In this document: one piece after another, positions 61,840-64,000 of the stretch
Layout of the letters: each line of letters starts with the position of its first letter
How positions within the stretch are numbered: the first letter of the stretch is position 1
NCBI GenBank assembly: GCA_947088135.1
Contig: CAMUFJ010000006.1
Coordinates: 10,875 to 74,874 of the forward strand
Direction of reading: 5' to 3'
From: an uncultured Clostridia bacterium
Lineage (GTDB): Bacteria; Bacillota; Clostridia; Christensenellales; Borkfalkiaceae
DNA: 64,000 nucleotides
The notes under the pieces: generated by a model
Seen by the model: only the letters and a program-made list of their open reading frames with translations
What the model was told of the DNA's origin: nothing
Databases searched by the model: none
Position numbers and translations under genes: made by a program

Positions 61840-62715
61840 ATGGTGAACGAGCGTTTTGAATTGAATAAAAATTTGGCGCAAATGCTTAAAGGCGGAGTGA
61901 TCATGGACGTTACCACGCCCGAGCAGGCGAGGATCGCGGAGGAAGCGGGTGCGTGCGCGGTCATGGCGTTAGAGCGGATTCCCGCAGATATCCGCGCGGC
62001 GGGCGGGGTTTCCCGTATGTCCGATCCGAAGATGATCAAGGGCATTCAAAATGCGGTTTCCATTCCCGTTATGGCAAAGTGCCGTATCGGGCATATCGCC
62101 GAAGCGCAGATCTTGCAGGCGATCGAAATCGACTACATCGACGAGAGCGAGGTGCTCTCGCCCGCGGACGACGTTTACCATATCAATAAGCATAAGTTCG
62201 GCGTGCCCTTTGTGTGCGGCGCAAAGGACTTGGGCGAAGCGCTCCGCAGGATCTCCGAGGGCGCGTCGATGATCCGCACCAAGGGCGAGCCGGGCACGGG
62301 CGACGTGGTGCAGGCGGTGCGCCATATGCGCATGATGACGGGCGGGATCCGCAAGGTCGTTTCCATGACGGAGGATGAGCTCTTCGAGGAAGCCAAGACG
62401 CTCCGCGTGCCTTACGAACTCATCAAATACGTACACGACAACGGCAGACTTCCCGTGGTAAACTTTGCGGCGGGCGGCGTTGCCACCCCTGCGGACGCGG
62501 CGCTCATGATGCAGCTGGGTGCGGAGGGCGTGTTCGTCGGAAGCGGTATTTTTAAATCGGGGAATCCCGCAAAGCGCGCCCGCGCCATCGTGCAGGCGGT
62601 CACGAATTACGACGACCCCAAAATCCTTGCCGAGCTTTCGGAGGACTTGGGTGAGGCGATGGTCGGCATCAACGAGCAGGAAATCGCGCTTTTAATGGCG
62701 GAACGCGGAAAGTAA
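61840..62715 (+). CDS. pdxS: Pyridoxal 5'-phosphate synthase, PdxS subunit
   Basis: The 291-residue product is a clear PdxS: NKNLAQMLKGGVIMDVTTPEQARIAEEAGACAVMALERIPADIR at the start, the catalytic lysine in VMAKCRIGH and GASMIRTKGEPGTGDVV, and the glycine-rich phosphate site VVNFAAGGVATPADAALMM ... GVFVGSGIFKSGNP. It makes PLP from ribose 5-phosphate, glyceraldehyde 3-phosphate and ammonia. The start at 61840 has GAGAGGTG upstream; a GTG at 61831 is the alternative. pdxT follows after 17 bases. Confidence 0.97.
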   Translation: MVNERFELNKNLAQMLKGGVIMDVTTPEQARIAEEAGACAVMALERIPADIRAAGGVSRMSDPKMIKGIQNAVSIPVMAKCRIGHIAEAQILQAIEIDYIDESEVLSPADDVYHINKHKFGVPFVCGAKDLGEALRRISEGASMIRTKGEPGTGDVVQAVRHMRMMTGGIRKVVSMTEDELFEEAKTLRVPYELIKYVHDNGRLPVVNFAAGGVATPADAALMMQLGAEGVFVGSGIFKSGNPAKRARAIVQAVTNYDDPKILAELSEDLGEAMVGINEQEIALLMAERGK

Positions 62716-62732
62716 TCCGCACGAAAAGAACT

Positions 62733-63305
62733 ATGAAAATCGGAATCTTCGCCCTGCAAGGGGCGTTTTCGGAACATCGCACGGCTTTGGAAAAGCTGGG
62801 CGTACAAACGGTGGAAATCCGTCGGCGCGAGCACTTCACGGACGGCTTGGACGGGATCGTGCTCCCCGGCGGAGAATCGACCGTGCAGGGAAAGCTTCTC
62901 CGCGAGGAGGGGCTGTTTTTTCCCGTGAAGGAAGCGATCGAGGGCGGGCTTCCCGTGTTCGGAACCTGCGCGGGACTCATTTTGCTTGCCGAAAAGCTCA
63001 GTAACGACGGCAACGTGTATTTTGCTTGCTTGCGCGCCACGGTCAGGCGGAACGCGTACGGCAGACAGCTCGGCTCCTTCCGCGCCGATTTGGACGTGAA
63101 AGGGATCGGAAGCTATCCCGCGGTATTTATCCGCGCGCCGTTTGTCGAAAAGGTTAAAAAAGGGGTGGACGTGCTCGCGCGCAGCGGGGAAGAGATCGTT
63201 GCCGTACGGCAGGGGAACATTCTCGCCACCGCCTTTCACCCCGAGCTCACGGACGACCTGCGCCTCCACGGGTACTTTTTAAAAATGGTGCGGGGGGAAT
63301 TATGA
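62733..63305 (+). CDS. pdxT: Pyridoxal 5'-phosphate synthase, PdxT glutaminase subunit
   Basis: The 190-residue product is a class I glutamine amidotransferase: IGIFALQGAFSEH at the start, the oxyanion region LPGGESTVQGKLL, the nucleophile elbow VFGTCAGLILLA (Cys near residue 78) and the His-Glu pair in ATAFHPELTDD near 168. It feeds ammonia to PdxS. Length is normal. Its stop overlaps queH by 4 bases. Confidence 0.97.
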   Translation: MKIGIFALQGAFSEHRTALEKLGVQTVEIRRREHFTDGLDGIVLPGGESTVQGKLLREEGLFFPVKEAIEGGLPVFGTCAGLILLAEKLSNDGNVYFACLRATVRRNAYGRQLGSFRADLDVKGIGSYPAVFIRAPFVEKVKKGVDVLARSGEEIVAVRQGNILATAFHPELTDDLRLHGYFLKMVRGEL

Positions 63306-63892
63306 ACCGCGTCAATTACGACGGAAAAATGACGGAGATCTTGAAGGGGGCGGCGGGAAAACGGCTGTTACTGCATAGCTGTTGCGCGCCCTGTTCTTCC
63401 TATTGTTTGGAAGAGCTGTTCGGAAAGATCAGCGTCACCGTCCTGTACTATAATCCCAATCTGGACTCGGAGGAGGAGTACGAAAAGCGCAAGGCGGAGC
63501 AGATCCGTTTTTTGCGGGAAACGGGCTACGCGGATTTTCTCGATTGCGACTATTCTCCGTCCGACTATGCAAAGATCGCCTTAGGCTACGAGGAGGAAGC
63601 GGAGGGGGGAGCGCGGTGCGAACGGTGCTTCCGTCTGCGCCTGTCCCGTACCGCCGAGGAGGCGAAAAGGGGCGGGTTCGACTATTTTGCCACTACGCTT
63701 ACGCTGTCGCCCTTGAAGAATGCTCGGCTTATCAACGAAATCGGGTTGGAATTGCAAGAGAAATACGGCGTTCGTTACCTGCCGTCCGATTTTAAAAAGC
63801 GCGGAGGATATTTGAAATCGGTAGAACTGTCGAGGGAACATTCCCTGTACCGCCAGAATTACTGCGGGTGCGTTTATTCGAAGAGGGATTGA
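63302..63892 (+). CDS. queH: Epoxyqueuosine reductase QueH
   Basis: The 196-residue product shows the QueH (DUF208) cysteine pattern: LLLHSCCAPCSSYCLEEL near residue 22, ARCERCFRLRLSRTAEEA near 103, and YRQNYCGCVYS at the end. These cysteines bind a [4Fe-4S] cluster and a second metal. QueH replaces QueG for the last step of queuosine synthesis in tRNA anticodons. YYNPNLDSEEEYEKRKAEQIRF is also typical. It overlaps pdxT by 4 bases (ATGA); no other queuosine gene is in view. Confidence 0.93.
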   Translation: MNRVNYDGKMTEILKGAAGKRLLLHSCCAPCSSYCLEELFGKISVTVLYYNPNLDSEEEYEKRKAEQIRFLRETGYADFLDCDYSPSDYAKIALGYEEEAEGGARCERCFRLRLSRTAEEAKRGGFDYFATTLTLSPLKNARLINEIGLELQEKYGVRYLPSDFKKRGGYLKSVELSREHSLYRQNYCGCVYSKRD

Positions 63893-63904
63893 CCCTCTTT
63901 TTTT
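63881..63904 (+). terminator. Terminator of pdxS-pdxT-queH
   Basis: AAGAGGG, an ATTGA loop, CCCTCTT and a T-run. The queH stop codon lies in the loop. Confidence 0.88.
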
Positions 63905-63947
63905 ATGCAGTGTTCCGCTTCCCCGTCTTTCTGCGCGCTCCCTCCGT

Positions 63948-64000
63948 CCCGTCATGCTCAGCGCGTGGAACGTGAGAATCCCCCTTTGTCACTTCGTGAC
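63948..64000. repeat. Copy F of the GTCATTC / CGTGAGAATC repeat, cut by the window edge
   Basis: CCCGTCATGCTCAG, then GGAACGTGAGAATCCCC and a GTCAC-TTC-GTGAC hairpin that ends the window. The match to copy E (plus/minus inverted) is clear. Confidence 0.6.

Noticed and set aside
1..64000. tRNA or rRNA genes, CRISPR arrays, insertion sequences, prophage or plasmid functions
   Set aside because: I looked for TYC-arm sequences, regularly spaced repeats, transposase motifs and phage genes and saw none.

Overview
This window is a gene-dense bacterial chromosome segment with high-GC codon use, short intergenic gaps and AT-rich promoter islands. It carries 53 complete protein genes, one cut-off gene and possible remnants. 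It reads as a Gram-positive, spore-forming member of the Clostridia. The evidence is spoIVFA/spoIVFB, a gerA-type germinant receptor operon, spmA/spmB, a SpoIIQ-like M23 protein, AddAB, the c-di-AMP synthase CdaA, and lipoproteins with LAAC-type lipoboxes. A gut lineage such as Christensenellales would fit the style of the hypothetical lipoproteins, but that is inference. I see no rRNA, tRNA, CRISPR array, insertion sequence or prophage.

Layout. 1-1240: end of a tRNA-editing-type protein, then rplM-rpsI with a textbook promoter and leader hairpin. 1250-6380: membrane protein, small protein, a large lipoprotein with a second membrane anchor, an acidic zinc-ribbon protein and comF. 6390-12845: cation P-type ATPase (minus), then the serS-exonuclease-rsmF operon. 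12850-13790: pnuC behind a leader with mutually exclusive terminator and antiterminator hairpins. 13930-19590: an XRE regulator, an 1164-residue lipoprotein, a TauE/SafE transporter split in two, and a small protein divergent from a two-HTH XRE regulator. 19880-26350: ppx, maf, an MreB-like gene, spoIVFA, spoIVFB and an RNase G gene, a shortened version of the B. subtilis maf-mre-min-spoIVF neighbourhood. 26450-33710: lipoprotein, gerA-gerB-gerC operon (minus) with a sigma-G-type promoter, HIT protein and SpoIIQ-like protein. 33720-42010: lipoprotein, addB-addA and a membrane protein. 42016-48560: yggS and a phospholipase-C-like gene (minus), which share interleaved promoters with a PAP2-acyltransferase fusion and gltS; then argH. 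48560-57875: second copy of the small protein, comEC-holA, cdaA with a 35-residue CdaR-like stub, a DUF1015 gene, lysC, a second two-HTH regulator and an O-antigen-ligase-like gene. 57880-59550: a gene-poor stretch with a palindromic repeat and a candidate small RNA, then spmA-spmB with a sigma-E-type promoter. 59670-63904: rubrerythrin with two micro-genes, ruvX fused to DUF1292, a Fur-family regulator, pdxS-pdxT and queH.

How the genes relate. Sporulation and germination genes are scattered among housekeeping operons, and two of them (gerA, spmA) have promoters matching the expected compartment-specific sigma factors. At those two promoters and at three vegetative ones the predicted transcription start falls on or within a few bases of the start codon and no Shine-Dalgarno sequence is visible. 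Leaderless translation may therefore be routine here. Many operons are joined by 4-base ATGA/GTGA overlaps.

Limits: everything was read by eye. Family names rest on motifs and synteny remembered from known families; no search, folding or alignment was run.
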